From positions 1-38,961 of IMG/VR virus record IMGVR_UViG_3300025327_000086: a stretch of 38,961 bases of DNA. One strand, 5' to 3'. The notes under the pieces were generated by a model, which saw only the letters and a program-made list of their open reading frames with translations, was not told where the DNA came from and did not search any database. Source of the stretch: a virus. The position numbers were made by a program, and so were the translations under genes. Numbering within the stretch: the stretch's first letter is position 1; each line of letters opens with the position of its first letter. Positions 13,648 through 21,050 of the stretch are shown here, in pieces.

Positions 13648-15215
13648 CGCCCCTCGTCTCCGTCTCCCTCCTCTGCCTCAACCGCCTGGACCTGACGCGG
13701 CGCTGCGTCGAGTCGCTTGTCGCCCACACGCCCGGGCCCTGGGAGCTGCATATCACGGACAACGGTTCGACGGACGGGACGGGGGACTACCTGCGGGCGC
13801 TGGCGGCGGAACGCGCCGCCGTTCGGCTGACGACCCACGGCGCCAACCGGGGGTTCATCGCCCCCCACAACGCCCAGGCCGCCGCCGCCGCCGGGCAGTG
13901 GCTCTGCGTCCTGAACAACGACACCGAGGTCGGCCCCGGCTGGCTCGACGCCCTCTTGGCGCCCTTCCGGGCCGACCCGCTCGTCGGGCAGGTCGGGCCG
14001 GCCGACCCCTACGGCGCGCTCACGGCGGACTTCCTCGGGGTGCCCTGCGCCCCCGGCGCCGCGCCCGAGTACCTCAGCGGGCATTGCTTCGTCGTCCCCC
14101 GCCGCCTCGGCCAACTCCACGGCCTGTTCGACGAGGCGTCCCTCGCCTGGGCCACCTGCGAGGACGCCGACCTCTCCCTCCGCCTCCGCCGGGCCGGCTA
14201 CAAGATCGTCCGTGTGCCCGACGCCCCGGTCCGGCACCTCGGGCGCGCCACGATGGACGGGCCGGACCGCCACCTGCTCGGCTACGACCCGGCCGAGAAC
14301 GAGCTGCGCAACCGGGCGGCCATGCGGGCGCGCTGGGCCGGCTACCTGCGGGACCGCGCCTTCGGCCGCTGGCGGGTCCTGGTGCGCCGGGGCTCGGCCT
14401 TCGGGGACGTGCTCTGCGTCGAGCCCATCCTCCGGGGCCTCCGGGAGAAGTACCCCGCGGCGCACATCACGATGCTGACCACGCCGGGCTACCTGCCGGG
14501 CATCGCGCACAGCCCGGCGGCCGACCGCTTCACGACCGACACGGGGTTCCTGCGGCGGCGGGGGGAGTTCGACGAGGTCATCGACCTCGACGACGCCTAC
14601 GAGCGGGAGCCCCGGACCCACCTGGTGGCCGCCTACGCCCGGGCCGCCGGCGTCCTCCCGGACCGCCCGCGCTGGCACCTGGACGAGCAGGGCCGGCAGA
14701 TGGCCGCCTCGCTCGCGGACGGCCCGCCGCTCTGCGTCGTCTCGTCCGACGGCGGCTGGCCCATCCGGACGTGGCCGCTGGACCGCCTCCGGGAGGTCGC
14801 CCGGCGGCTGGAGGCGCGCTTCCGCGTGGTGGAGGTCGGGGGGGCCACGCGGGTCGGCGTCGGCCGGAGCCTCTGCGGCCGGACGACGCTCCAGCAGCTC
14901 GCGGGCGTCTACAGCCGGGCGCGCCTGGCCGTCCTCTGCGATTCCCTCCATGTCCATCTCGCCGCCTGCTTCGCGGTCCCGACCGTCGGGGTCTGGGGCG
15001 GGACGGACCCGGCCCTGCGGGTGCACGGCCCGGAGCACACGGCGGTGCGCCGCGAGGGCTTCCCCTGCCTCGCCTGCCACCACGACCGCCCGGCGCCGCG
15101 CCACCACAGCGACTGCGACCGGGGGGCCTTCCGGGGCCTGGCGGTCGGCGACTGCGCCTGCCTGGACGTGCCCGTCGAGGCCGTCTGGGCGGCCGTCGAG
15201 AAGGCGGCCGGCTGA
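13644..15215 (+). CDS. GT2-GT9 bifunctional glycosyltransferase
   Basis: A 523-residue fusion. Residues 1 to about 235 are a GT-A/GT2 domain: VSVSLLCLNRLDLTRRCVES, ITDNGSTDGT, and the metal-binding LNNDTE near 91. From about 245 a GT9 (ADP-heptose transferase-like) domain begins with RRGSAFGDVLCVEPIL and ends with LAVLCDSLHVHLAACF and VPTVGVWGGTDP, the usual nucleotide-sugar site. A C-terminal Cys-rich patch follows. GT9 enzymes mainly act on lipopolysaccharide core. The two activities may add successive sugars to one acceptor, on the virion or the host surface. Confidence 0.8.
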   Translation: MTPLVSVSLLCLNRLDLTRRCVESLVAHTPGPWELHITDNGSTDGTGDYLRALAAERAAVRLTTHGANRGFIAPHNAQAAAAAGQWLCVLNNDTEVGPGWLDALLAPFRADPLVGQVGPADPYGALTADFLGVPCAPGAAPEYLSGHCFVVPRRLGQLHGLFDEASLAWATCEDADLSLRLRRAGYKIVRVPDAPVRHLGRATMDGPDRHLLGYDPAENELRNRAAMRARWAGYLRDRAFGRWRVLVRRGSAFGDVLCVEPILRGLREKYPAAHITMLTTPGYLPGIAHSPAADRFTTDTGFLRRRGEFDEVIDLDDAYEREPRTHLVAAYARAAGVLPDRPRWHLDEQGRQMAASLADGPPLCVVSSDGGWPIRTWPLDRLREVARRLEARFRVVEVGGATRVGVGRSLCGRTTLQQLAGVYSRARLAVLCDSLHVHLAACFAVPTVGVWGGTDPALRVHGPEHTAVRREGFPCLACHHDRPAPRHHSDCDRGAFRGLAVGDCACLDVPVEAVWAAVEKAAG

Positions 15216-15877
15216 TGGCCGTCAACACGTCCGAGCGGGTGGTCTTTCACCTTGGCGACCTCTTGGAGCCGATGGAAGACCGCACGAAACGGGAGCACCT
15301 CGACCGCTATCGGCTAGCCGCCTGGCGGCTCCCGCACGGGGCGCGGGCCCTCGATGTGGGCTGCGGCTGCGGCTACGGCGCGTACCTGCTCGCCACTCAG
15401 GGGCGCGCAGGCTACGTGCTGGCGCTCGACCACGACGAGGAGTCCATCAATTACGCCCGCACGCACTTCCGGCACCCCGCGATTGTCTTCCAGTGGCTCG
15501 ACGCAGGCCAGATCATCGAGGACGCGCCGCTCGGCGAGCCCTACGACGCCGTGATCGCCTTCGAGGTCCTCGAGCACGTGGCCGACCCGGAGCGGCTGGT
15601 CCGCGTCTGCGCCGAGAACCTGCTCCCCCGCGGCGTCCTGTTCGCGTCGTCACCCGTCGTGCCCACGACGCAGGACAACCCCTGGCATAAGCGCGACTTC
15701 ACGCCCCGCGCCTTCCGCGCCCTCATCCGGACGCGCTTCGTCATCCACGAGACGCTCCTCCAGAACGAATCGATCCTCATGGTCTCGGCGTTCCGCCAAG
15801 GGGGCGGGGTGCCCGGGACGCTGTGGCCGGACGCGGAGCCGGCGGAAACTGAGCATGGGCCCCCCGTACAGCTCTGA
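15215..15877 (+). CDS. class I SAM-dependent methyltransferase, 220 aa
   Basis: Motif I is LDVGCGCGYG near residues 46-55, motif II LALDHD, and YDAVIAFEVLEHV is the methyltransferase-11/23 signature. SASxPVVPTTQDNPWHKRDF-like text follows as in sugar or lipid O-methyltransferases. ATG 15215 shares its A with the previous stop. In this cluster it most likely methylates a sugar. Confidence 0.8.
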   Translation: MAVNTSERVVFHLGDLLEPMEDRTKREHLDRYRLAAWRLPHGARALDVGCGCGYGAYLLATQGRAGYVLALDHDEESINYARTHFRHPAIVFQWLDAGQIIEDAPLGEPYDAVIAFEVLEHVADPERLVRVCAENLLPRGVLFASSPVVPTTQDNPWHKRDFTPRAFRALIRTRFVIHETLLQNESILMVSAFRQGGGVPGTLWPDAEPAETEHGPPVQL

Positions 15878-17378
15878 GACCGCAAAGTGCCGCGCCCGGC
15901 TCCTCCCGTTCTGCCGGGGGTACGGCGCCGACCTCGGGTGCGGGACGATAGAGAAGATTAGGCCCGAGGCCGTCGGCGTGGATGCGCGCCCGGGCTTGGC
16001 GCGGCACGTGGGCCCGATCGAGGCCCTGCCCTTCTTCCGCGACGGGTCCCTCGATTACGTCTATTCCTCCCACGCCCTGGAGCACCTGCCGTTCCCCGAG
16101 GCCGCGCTCGCCGAGTGGATGCGGACGCTCCGCCGGGGCGGCCGCCTCGTGCTCTACCTGCCGCACAAGGACCTCTACCGGCAGTACAACCCGGAGCACC
16201 ACTGGAACCCGACGCCGGAGACGGCGAGGGGCGCGGTCCTCCGGGCCGCCGCGCGGCTCCAGCGCACGCCCTTCTTTGCTTACGAGTACTTGGATGACGG
16301 GCCGGACCGCTACTCGTTCGACTTGGTCGCGCAGATGGACTACCCGCCGCCGCCCGGCCCGCCCCGGGTCGCCGTCTTCCCCACCGGCGTGGACGGCTGC
16401 GCCTACGTGCGGGCCCGCTGGCCGCCCGAGTGGGCCGCCGAGGGCGGCCATGCCGAGGTGCGCGTTCATGAGGCGGGCGCGGTCGCCGATTGGGATTGGC
16501 CCGAGATCTGCGTCTTCCAGCGCACCCGCGACCCTATAGCCGGGCTCGCGGCCTGGCGGCGGGCCGCCGGGGCGGGCAAGGCCCGCGTGTATGACACGGA
16601 CGACGACGTGTTCCGCCACCCCGACGTGCTGGGGAGACCCTACTACGCTCTGGATGAACTGGCGGCCATGCGGGCGATGGTGGCCGAGGCCGACTTGGTG
16701 ACTTGCTCGACGCCGGGGGTCGCGGAGGCCATGCGGCCGCTGAACGCGCGGATAGACGTGGTCCCGAACGGCCTCCCGCCCGCGTGGTTCGACGCGCCAG
16801 TCCGGCGTCCCCCCGGCGGCATCCGCATCGGCTTCGTCGCGGCCCCGGCGCACGACGAGGACTTCCGCCTCGCGGCCCCCGCCGTCTGGTCCATCCTGCG
16901 CCGCCACCCCGGCGTGTCCATGGTCTTCCAGGGCCACCGGCCGGCCATCCCGCTAGACGGGATCCCGGCCGCCCAGATCGTCGAGAGCACATGGGTGAGT
17001 TTCCCGGATCTCGCCGCCGTCCTGGCCCGGCTGGGCCTCGATATCGTCCTAGCGCCGTGGGCCGACACGCCGTTCAACCGGGGCAAGAGCCTCGGGAAGT
17101 GGCTCGACGGGGCCTGGCTGGGCGCCGCCGTGGTCGCCACCCCGCTCAGCGACTACGCGGGGTTGCGGCACGGGGAGACGGCGCTGCTCGCCGGCACCCC
17201 CGGGGAGTGGGAGGCCGCCATCGAGGCGCTGGTCTCGGACCCGGATCTGCGGCGGCGGGTCGCCGCGGCCGCGCGCGCCGAGGCGCGGGAGCGGTACGCG
17301 GGCGACGTGCTGGCGCCCCGGTGGGCCGACGCCTGGTGGTCGGCCGCCGCCGGGCGCCGAGAGGGGAGGGGGGTATGA
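15855..17378 (+). CDS. methyltransferase-GT4-like glycosyltransferase fusion
   Basis: A 507-residue two-domain protein. Residues 20-150 are a degenerate class I methyltransferase (ADLGCGTIEKI, GSLDYVYSSHALEHL, LRRGGRLVLYLP). From about 170 a GT-B domain follows: VYDTDDDVF, ADLVTCSTPGVAEAM, IDVVPNGLP, IRIGFVAAPAHD and NRGKSLGKWLDGAWLGAAVVATP, as in GT4/CgeB-like enzymes. It overlaps the upstream methyltransferase by 23 bases. Probably builds and modifies the same glycan. Confidence 0.75.
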   Translation: MGPPYSSETAKCRARLLPFCRGYGADLGCGTIEKIRPEAVGVDARPGLARHVGPIEALPFFRDGSLDYVYSSHALEHLPFPEAALAEWMRTLRRGGRLVLYLPHKDLYRQYNPEHHWNPTPETARGAVLRAAARLQRTPFFAYEYLDDGPDRYSFDLVAQMDYPPPPGPPRVAVFPTGVDGCAYVRARWPPEWAAEGGHAEVRVHEAGAVADWDWPEICVFQRTRDPIAGLAAWRRAAGAGKARVYDTDDDVFRHPDVLGRPYYALDELAAMRAMVAEADLVTCSTPGVAEAMRPLNARIDVVPNGLPPAWFDAPVRRPPGGIRIGFVAAPAHDEDFRLAAPAVWSILRRHPGVSMVFQGHRPAIPLDGIPAAQIVESTWVSFPDLAAVLARLGLDIVLAPWADTPFNRGKSLGKWLDGAWLGAAVVATPLSDYAGLRHGETALLAGTPGEWEAAIEALVSDPDLRRRVAAAARAEARERYAGDVLAPRWADAWWSAAAGRREGRGV

Positions 17379-17611
17379 GCCGGTGGCGGGAGTTGTGGTG
17401 CGTGCTGGCGGGCCACCGCTGGATCGACGGCCAGCCGCCGACGCGGACGGTCTACTCGGTCTCCGGCGGCGGGCGGGCGGTCTTCGGCACGGCGCCGTTC
17501 GCCGCCGCCCCCGCGGTCGGCCTCCGGCTCTGCCTCCGGTGCGGGCTCGCCTCCGGCCGGGAGGTCGCCGTGGCCATCCAGGCGATGGCCCCCTCGACGA
17601 GGCCGCGGTGA
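17375..17611 (+). CDS. hypothetical protein, 78 aa
   Basis: ATGA overlap with the fusion gene. Starts MSRWRELWCVLAGHRW and has a central LRLCLRCGLASG that looks like half a zinc knuckle paired with WCVLAGH. Similar short phage proteins often sit next to structural modules. Unknown function. Confidence 0.5.
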   Translation: MSRWRELWCVLAGHRWIDGQPPTRTVYSVSGGGRAVFGTAPFAAAPAVGLRLCLRCGLASGREVAVAIQAMAPSTRPR

Positions 17612-17952
17612 GCGCCCGAGGGCCCACCGGCGGCCCCCTGGACAGCCTACGGCAGATCACCAAAGAGATCGCCGAGGCCCAGGCCCCCAGGAGGCAGGAC
17701 CCGAAGGCCGAACCGCGGGACTTGGCCACCCTGCTGCTGATGCCGAGCGGGGACCCGGTGCTGGAGTACCGCCAGGAGCAGGCGCCCCTGGTGGAGCGGG
17801 CGCTGCTGCTCGTCCTGTTCCGCTTCGTCCGCGAGAACGTCCTGGAGGTGGCCGATCGCCACGGCGAGGCCCGCCTGATTCCGCTGGCCGAGCAGATCAA
17901 GGCGCTGGAGGCCCGCGTGGGGGCCTTGGAGCGCCGCGGCGGCCCGGCGTGA
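17608..17952 (+). CDS. hypothetical helical protein, 114 aa
   Basis: GTG 17608 overlaps the previous stop. Mainly helical, with a likely coiled coil at the C-terminus (LAEQIKALEARVGALERRG). No motif recognised. It overlaps the HTH gene downstream (GTGA), so the two may act together. Confidence 0.55.
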   Translation: MSARGPTGGPLDSLRQITKEIAEAQAPRRQDPKAEPRDLATLLLMPSGDPVLEYRQEQAPLVERALLLVLFRFVRENVLEVADRHGEARLIPLAEQIKALEARVGALERRGGPA

Positions 17953-18149
17953 GGCTCATGACGATCCGCCAGGTGGCCGAGCGGCTCGCCGTCAGCGAGC
18001 GCACGGTCTACCGCGAGATCGCGGCCGGGCGCCTGGCCACCGTCCGCGTCCGGTCGGACCAGCGCGTCACCGAGGAGGCGCTGGCGGAGTACCTGCGCAT
18101 CTCCGGCCGGCAACCGCCGCCGGCGGGCTGGCCTTCCTCCGACGCTTGA
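17949..18149 (+). CDS. excisionase-like HTH (HTH_17/MerR-type) DNA-binding protein
   Basis: A 66-residue protein, almost all a winged helix-turn-helix: MTIRQVAERLAVSERTVYRE then IAAGRLATVRVRSDQRVTEEALAEYL. This is the HTH_17 excisionase fold. Start GTG 17949 or ATG 17958. No integrase is visible, so it may be a regulator instead; it sits immediately before the late promoter, whose -35 overlaps its stop codon, making local control plausible. Confidence 0.75.
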   Translation: MRLMTIRQVAERLAVSERTVYREIAAGRLATVRVRSDQRVTEEALAEYLRISGRQPPPAGWPSSDA

Positions 18150-18174
18150 CACGGCGCGGGGGGCCTGCTATCTT
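18146..18174 (+). promoter_or_regulatory. late-operon promoter TTGACA-N17-TATCTT
   Basis: TTGACA 18146-18151 is perfect, the spacer is 17 bases, and TATCTT 18169-18174 matches the -10 at four of six positions. It precedes the head operon by about 240 bases. Transcription would start near 18181. Confidence 0.65.
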
Positions 18175-18213
18175 CCAGACCCTGGGGTAGAGATCGGCCC
18201 ACTCACGCGAGAG

Positions 18214-18244
18214 ACGCCCCGCTGGCCACGAGCCGGCGGGGCGT
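18214..18244 (+). terminator. GC-rich hairpin in the late leader
   Basis: ACGCCCCGC (18214-18222) pairs with GCGGGGCGT (18236-18244), and inner bases extend the stem to about 13 bp with a CACGA loop. TTCGGTTTCT follows, a weak T tract. It could end the upstream operon, or act as an attenuator about 35 bases into the transcript from 18146-18174. Confidence 0.5.
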
Positions 18245-18371
18245 TCGGTTTCTCCGCCCCTATCCGACCCTTCCTGACGCGCCGCGCTCAAGGCGCTTGA
18301 CTTCCGCGCCCGGTGAGGTAAGAGGGAGACGGCACGCTCGGCCGGACGGCCGCCGTGCCCTCCCTTCCCGG

Positions 18372-18399
18372 GGCCGGGGGTCGGCGGCGGCCCCCGGCC
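18372..18399 (+). terminator. second hairpin before the portal gene
   Basis: GGCCGGGGG and CCCCCGGCC form a 9-bp stem with a 10-base loop, followed by a pyrimidine run TCTTTCCCTTCC. It lies 21 bases before the portal ATG. The 270-base gap 18150-18419 holds only the promoter and these two hairpins. Terminator, leader structure or attenuator cannot be told apart. Confidence 0.35.
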
Positions 18400-18419
18400 T
18401 CTTTCCCTTCCGGGGGGCG

Positions 18420-19985
18420 ATGGCGCTCAAGGATACCCTCCGCTCCATCATGGACCGCCTCTTCCCGCCCGCGCCGGACCCGGCGCGGACGACGGAGTCC
18501 CTCCCCCCCGCGTCGCCCTACGGACCGCCCGCGCTCGCCCGCTACGTCGAGGACCGGACCCGCCTGGAGCAGACCCGCGCCGCGCGGTATAACGATTTCG
18601 AGCGCATCGACGAGGAGATGCCGGAGGCCGCCGCGGCGCTGAGCATCTTCGCGGATAACGCCGCCTACGCCGACCGCGAGCCGTCCGAGACGTTCGCCTT
18701 CGAGACGGAGGACGAGCGCCTGAAGGAGACGCTGGAGGAGATCGCGGCGCGCGTGGGCGCCCGCGAGAACGTCTGGACCCTCGCCCGCGACGTGACGAAG
18801 TACGGCGAGGAGTTCCAAGAACTGATCTTCGACCAGGGCAAGGACTTGGTGCGCGTCAAGTCCCTCGACCGCTTCCAGACCTTCCGGGCCGAGGACCCCT
18901 ACGGGCGCCTCCCGGCCAAGGGCGCCTTCTGGCAGGGCCGGGCCGAGGCGGACAAGCCCGAGGTGGAGTTCGAGGACTGGCAGGTCGTGCACTACCGCCT
19001 CCGCCGCACGGCCCGCTCGCGCTACGGCACCTCGCTCCTGCACTCCGCCCGCAAGACGTTCCGCCGGCTCGACATGATGGAGGACGGCCTCGTCTTCACC
19101 CGCCTCACGCGCGCCGTGCAGCGGACCGCCTTCCTCGTGGACACCGGCGGCCTGCGCGGCCCCGAGGCGGCGGCGCACCTCGAGCGGGTGCGCGACGCCT
19201 TCAAGAAGCGCCGGTACATCGACACGCGCACCGGCCAGCTCGCCGTGCAGGACAACCCGGCCCTCGCCGAGGACGACATCTGGCTGCCGCAGGGCGAGGG
19301 GGCGAAGTCGGACGCGAAGGTCCTCCAGGGCGACTCCAACCTCGGGAAGATCGAGGACATCGAGTACTTCCGCAACAAGTTCTTCGCGGCCCTCGTCGTC
19401 CCGAAGGCCTACCTCGGGCTGGAGCAGGACACGCGGGCGCGCGCGGTCATGACCGAGCTGGACGTGCAGTTCGCCCGCTCCGTGCGCCGCATCCAGAAGG
19501 CGCTGGCGGCCGGCGACAAGGAGAAGTTCGACCGCGCCCTGGCCGCCAAGGGCGTCACGGGGGCCGACTACCGGGTCGTCTACCCGCCCATCTCCACCAT
19601 CGACGAGCTGCGCGAGTGGGGGGTGGAGCGGCTCAAGGCGGAGATCGCCAAGATCTGGGGCAAGGACATCAACGAGGTCTCGGCGGCGTTCCTGCTCCGC
19701 AAGTACCTCGGCCTGACGGACGAGGAGATCGCCCAGATGGGCCTGGAGCCGAAGCCCGCGGCCCCGTTCAGCTTCGGGGCCTTCGGGGGCGGCGCGCCGC
19801 CGCCCGCCGGGGAGGAGGCCTACGCGCAGGCGCGCCTGGCCAGCGCGCTGGAGACGCTGCGGGAGCTGGCCGACTGGGAGGCCGATGGCGAGCGGTGGGC
19901 GCGCGCCGCGGAGCCGCCGCGCCGCGGCCGCCGCCTCTTCGTCCCGGTGTCCGGGAACGGGGCCGCCGCGGACGGGGCGGGATGA
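18420..19985 (+). CDS. portal protein, T4 gp20-like
   Basis: A 521-residue portal of the T4 gp20 type, the 12-fold ring through which DNA enters the head. Diagnostic stretches are RLTRAVQRTAFLVDTG, AFKKRRYIDTRTG, DDIWLPQGEGAKSDAKVLQG, and NLGKIEDIEYFRNKFFAAL ending in VPKAYLG. Length is close to T4 gp20. The C-terminal 80 residues are a low-complexity tail. First gene of the late operon. No large terminase gene lies near, which is unusual. Confidence 0.88.
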   Translation: MALKDTLRSIMDRLFPPAPDPARTTESLPPASPYGPPALARYVEDRTRLEQTRAARYNDFERIDEEMPEAAAALSIFADNAAYADREPSETFAFETEDERLKETLEEIAARVGARENVWTLARDVTKYGEEFQELIFDQGKDLVRVKSLDRFQTFRAEDPYGRLPAKGAFWQGRAEADKPEVEFEDWQVVHYRLRRTARSRYGTSLLHSARKTFRRLDMMEDGLVFTRLTRAVQRTAFLVDTGGLRGPEAAAHLERVRDAFKKRRYIDTRTGQLAVQDNPALAEDDIWLPQGEGAKSDAKVLQGDSNLGKIEDIEYFRNKFFAALVVPKAYLGLEQDTRARAVMTELDVQFARSVRRIQKALAAGDKEKFDRALAAKGVTGADYRVVYPPISTIDELREWGVERLKAEIAKIWGKDINEVSAAFLLRKYLGLTDEEIAQMGLEPKPAAPFSFGAFGGGAPPPAGEEAYAQARLASALETLRELADWEADGERWARAAEPPRRGRRLFVPVSGNGAAADGAG

Positions 19986-19991
19986 TGCGCG

Positions 19992-20207
19992 GTGCCGAAC
20001 GGGCCGCTCTCGGACCACGACCTGATCATCCTGCACCAGGAGCGGCTGAAGAACATCCAGCGCCGGATCGAGGAGATCGAGGACCGGCTGGAGCAGGAGA
20101 CGGTGACGAAAGACGCCTTCCTGCCGGTCAAGGCGCTCGCGTACGGGCTGACGGGCGCGCTGCTGCTCGGCGTGGTGGGCGCGCTGCTCCGGCTGGCGCT
20201 CCGGTGA
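19992..20207 (+). CDS. XhlA-like coiled-coil membrane protein, 71 aa
   Basis: GTG 19992. Residues 12-40 form a charged coiled coil (HQERLKNIQRRIEEIEDRLE) and residues 50-68 one transmembrane helix (GLTGALLLGVVGALLRLAL). This is the layout of XhlA-type haemolysin/holin-associated proteins. Its place next to the portal is unusual for a lysis gene, so another membrane role is possible. Confidence 0.5.
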   Translation: MPNGPLSDHDLIILHQERLKNIQRRIEEIEDRLEQETVTKDAFLPVKALAYGLTGALLLGVVGALLRLALR

Positions 20208-20704
20208 ACGACCGGGCGAACGGCCTGCGGCGGCGCCTCGTGGTGGTGTACGCGGCGCTGTCCGTCCTCGTCGGCGGCGCCGGGGCGAACCTCTACCTGC
20301 TCTTCTGGCCGCCGCACGGGTTCCGGGAGGTCTACACGTACCCCGGCGTCCACGACGGGTCCGCCACGGACCGCGCCGCCATCCGACCGGTGCAGTCGGT
20401 CTACCCCGGCGGCTCCTTCTTCACCTACCGCGAGATCTGCTACGATCGGGCGCACGAGCCGCCTCTGGTGCTCTCCGCCTTGGTGGAGGACAACGACTCC
20501 AGAATGGTGTCGGCCTACCGCTACCCCGTCCGCGCCGGCATCCCCCTCGGCGTCGGGTGCCACAATCTGTCGGTCCTGCTGGAGGTCCCGCCCGGGCTGT
20601 CCCCGGGACGGTACTGGCTGGAGACGCGGCTCGCGCTGCGGGTCAACACGTTCCGCACGGAGACGGTCGCCCTCTCCCGGGTGCCCGTGATTGTCCGTGA
20701 GTGA
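20204..20704 (+). CDS. membrane-anchored protein with extracytoplasmic domain, 166 aa
   Basis: GTG 20204 overlaps the previous stop. Residues 10-32 are a membrane anchor (LVVVYAALSVLVGGAGANLY); the rest is a beta-rich domain with two Cys (REICYD, VGCHNL) that could form a disulphide outside the cytoplasm. No family recognised. It may act with its two membrane neighbours. Confidence 0.55.
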   Translation: MNDRANGLRRRLVVVYAALSVLVGGAGANLYLLFWPPHGFREVYTYPGVHDGSATDRAAIRPVQSVYPGGSFFTYREICYDRAHEPPLVLSALVEDNDSRMVSAYRYPVRAGIPLGVGCHNLSVLLEVPPGLSPGRYWLETRLALRVNTFRTETVALSRVPVIVRE

Positions 20705-21050
20705 GGCCGGCGGGCTCGGTCGCCGCCTCAAGTGGGCGGCCTCCACGGCCGGGGCCGTCGGAGCCATCATAGCCGCCGGCTTCTCCTTCGACGGCCGCTA
20801 CGCCAAGGCCGAGGACGTGCGCCAGCAGATCGGCGGGGTCAAGGTACTCTACCTCCACAGCGAGCGGCGCGCCCTGGAGCGCCAGCGGTTCGAGCTGCAG
20901 GTGGAGGCGCGCCGCCGCCGCCTGACGGACATGGAGGTCGGCCGCCTGGCGGAGATCGAGCGCGAGCTGCGGCAGGTGGAGCGGCAGATCCGAGTGCTGG
21001 AGGGCCCGCCGCCCGCTGCGCCGCGGCGCCCCTCGGGGGGCTCCCCGTGA
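20697..21050 (+). CDS. membrane protein with long coiled coil, 117 aa
   Basis: GTG 20697 is chosen; TTG 20691 is an alternative. A short hydrophobic segment (WAASTAGAVGAIIAAGFSF) is followed by a charged helix of about 50 residues (RRRLTDMEVGRLAEIERELR) and a Pro-rich end. One anchor plus coiled coil resembles an i-spanin, but no partner was found and the position next to head genes is odd. Function unknown. Confidence 0.55.
   Translation: MSEAGGLGRRLKWAASTAGAVGAIIAAGFSFDGRYAKAEDVRQQIGGVKVLYLHSERRALERQRFELQVEARRRRLTDMEVGRLAEIERELRQVERQIRVLEGPPPAAPRRPSGGSP

Noticed and set aside
17949-18149. Evidence for integration (excisionase implies an integrase and att site)
   Set aside because: The HTH protein alone is not enough; no integrase or att-like repeat is visible, and the same fold serves as ordinary regulators.
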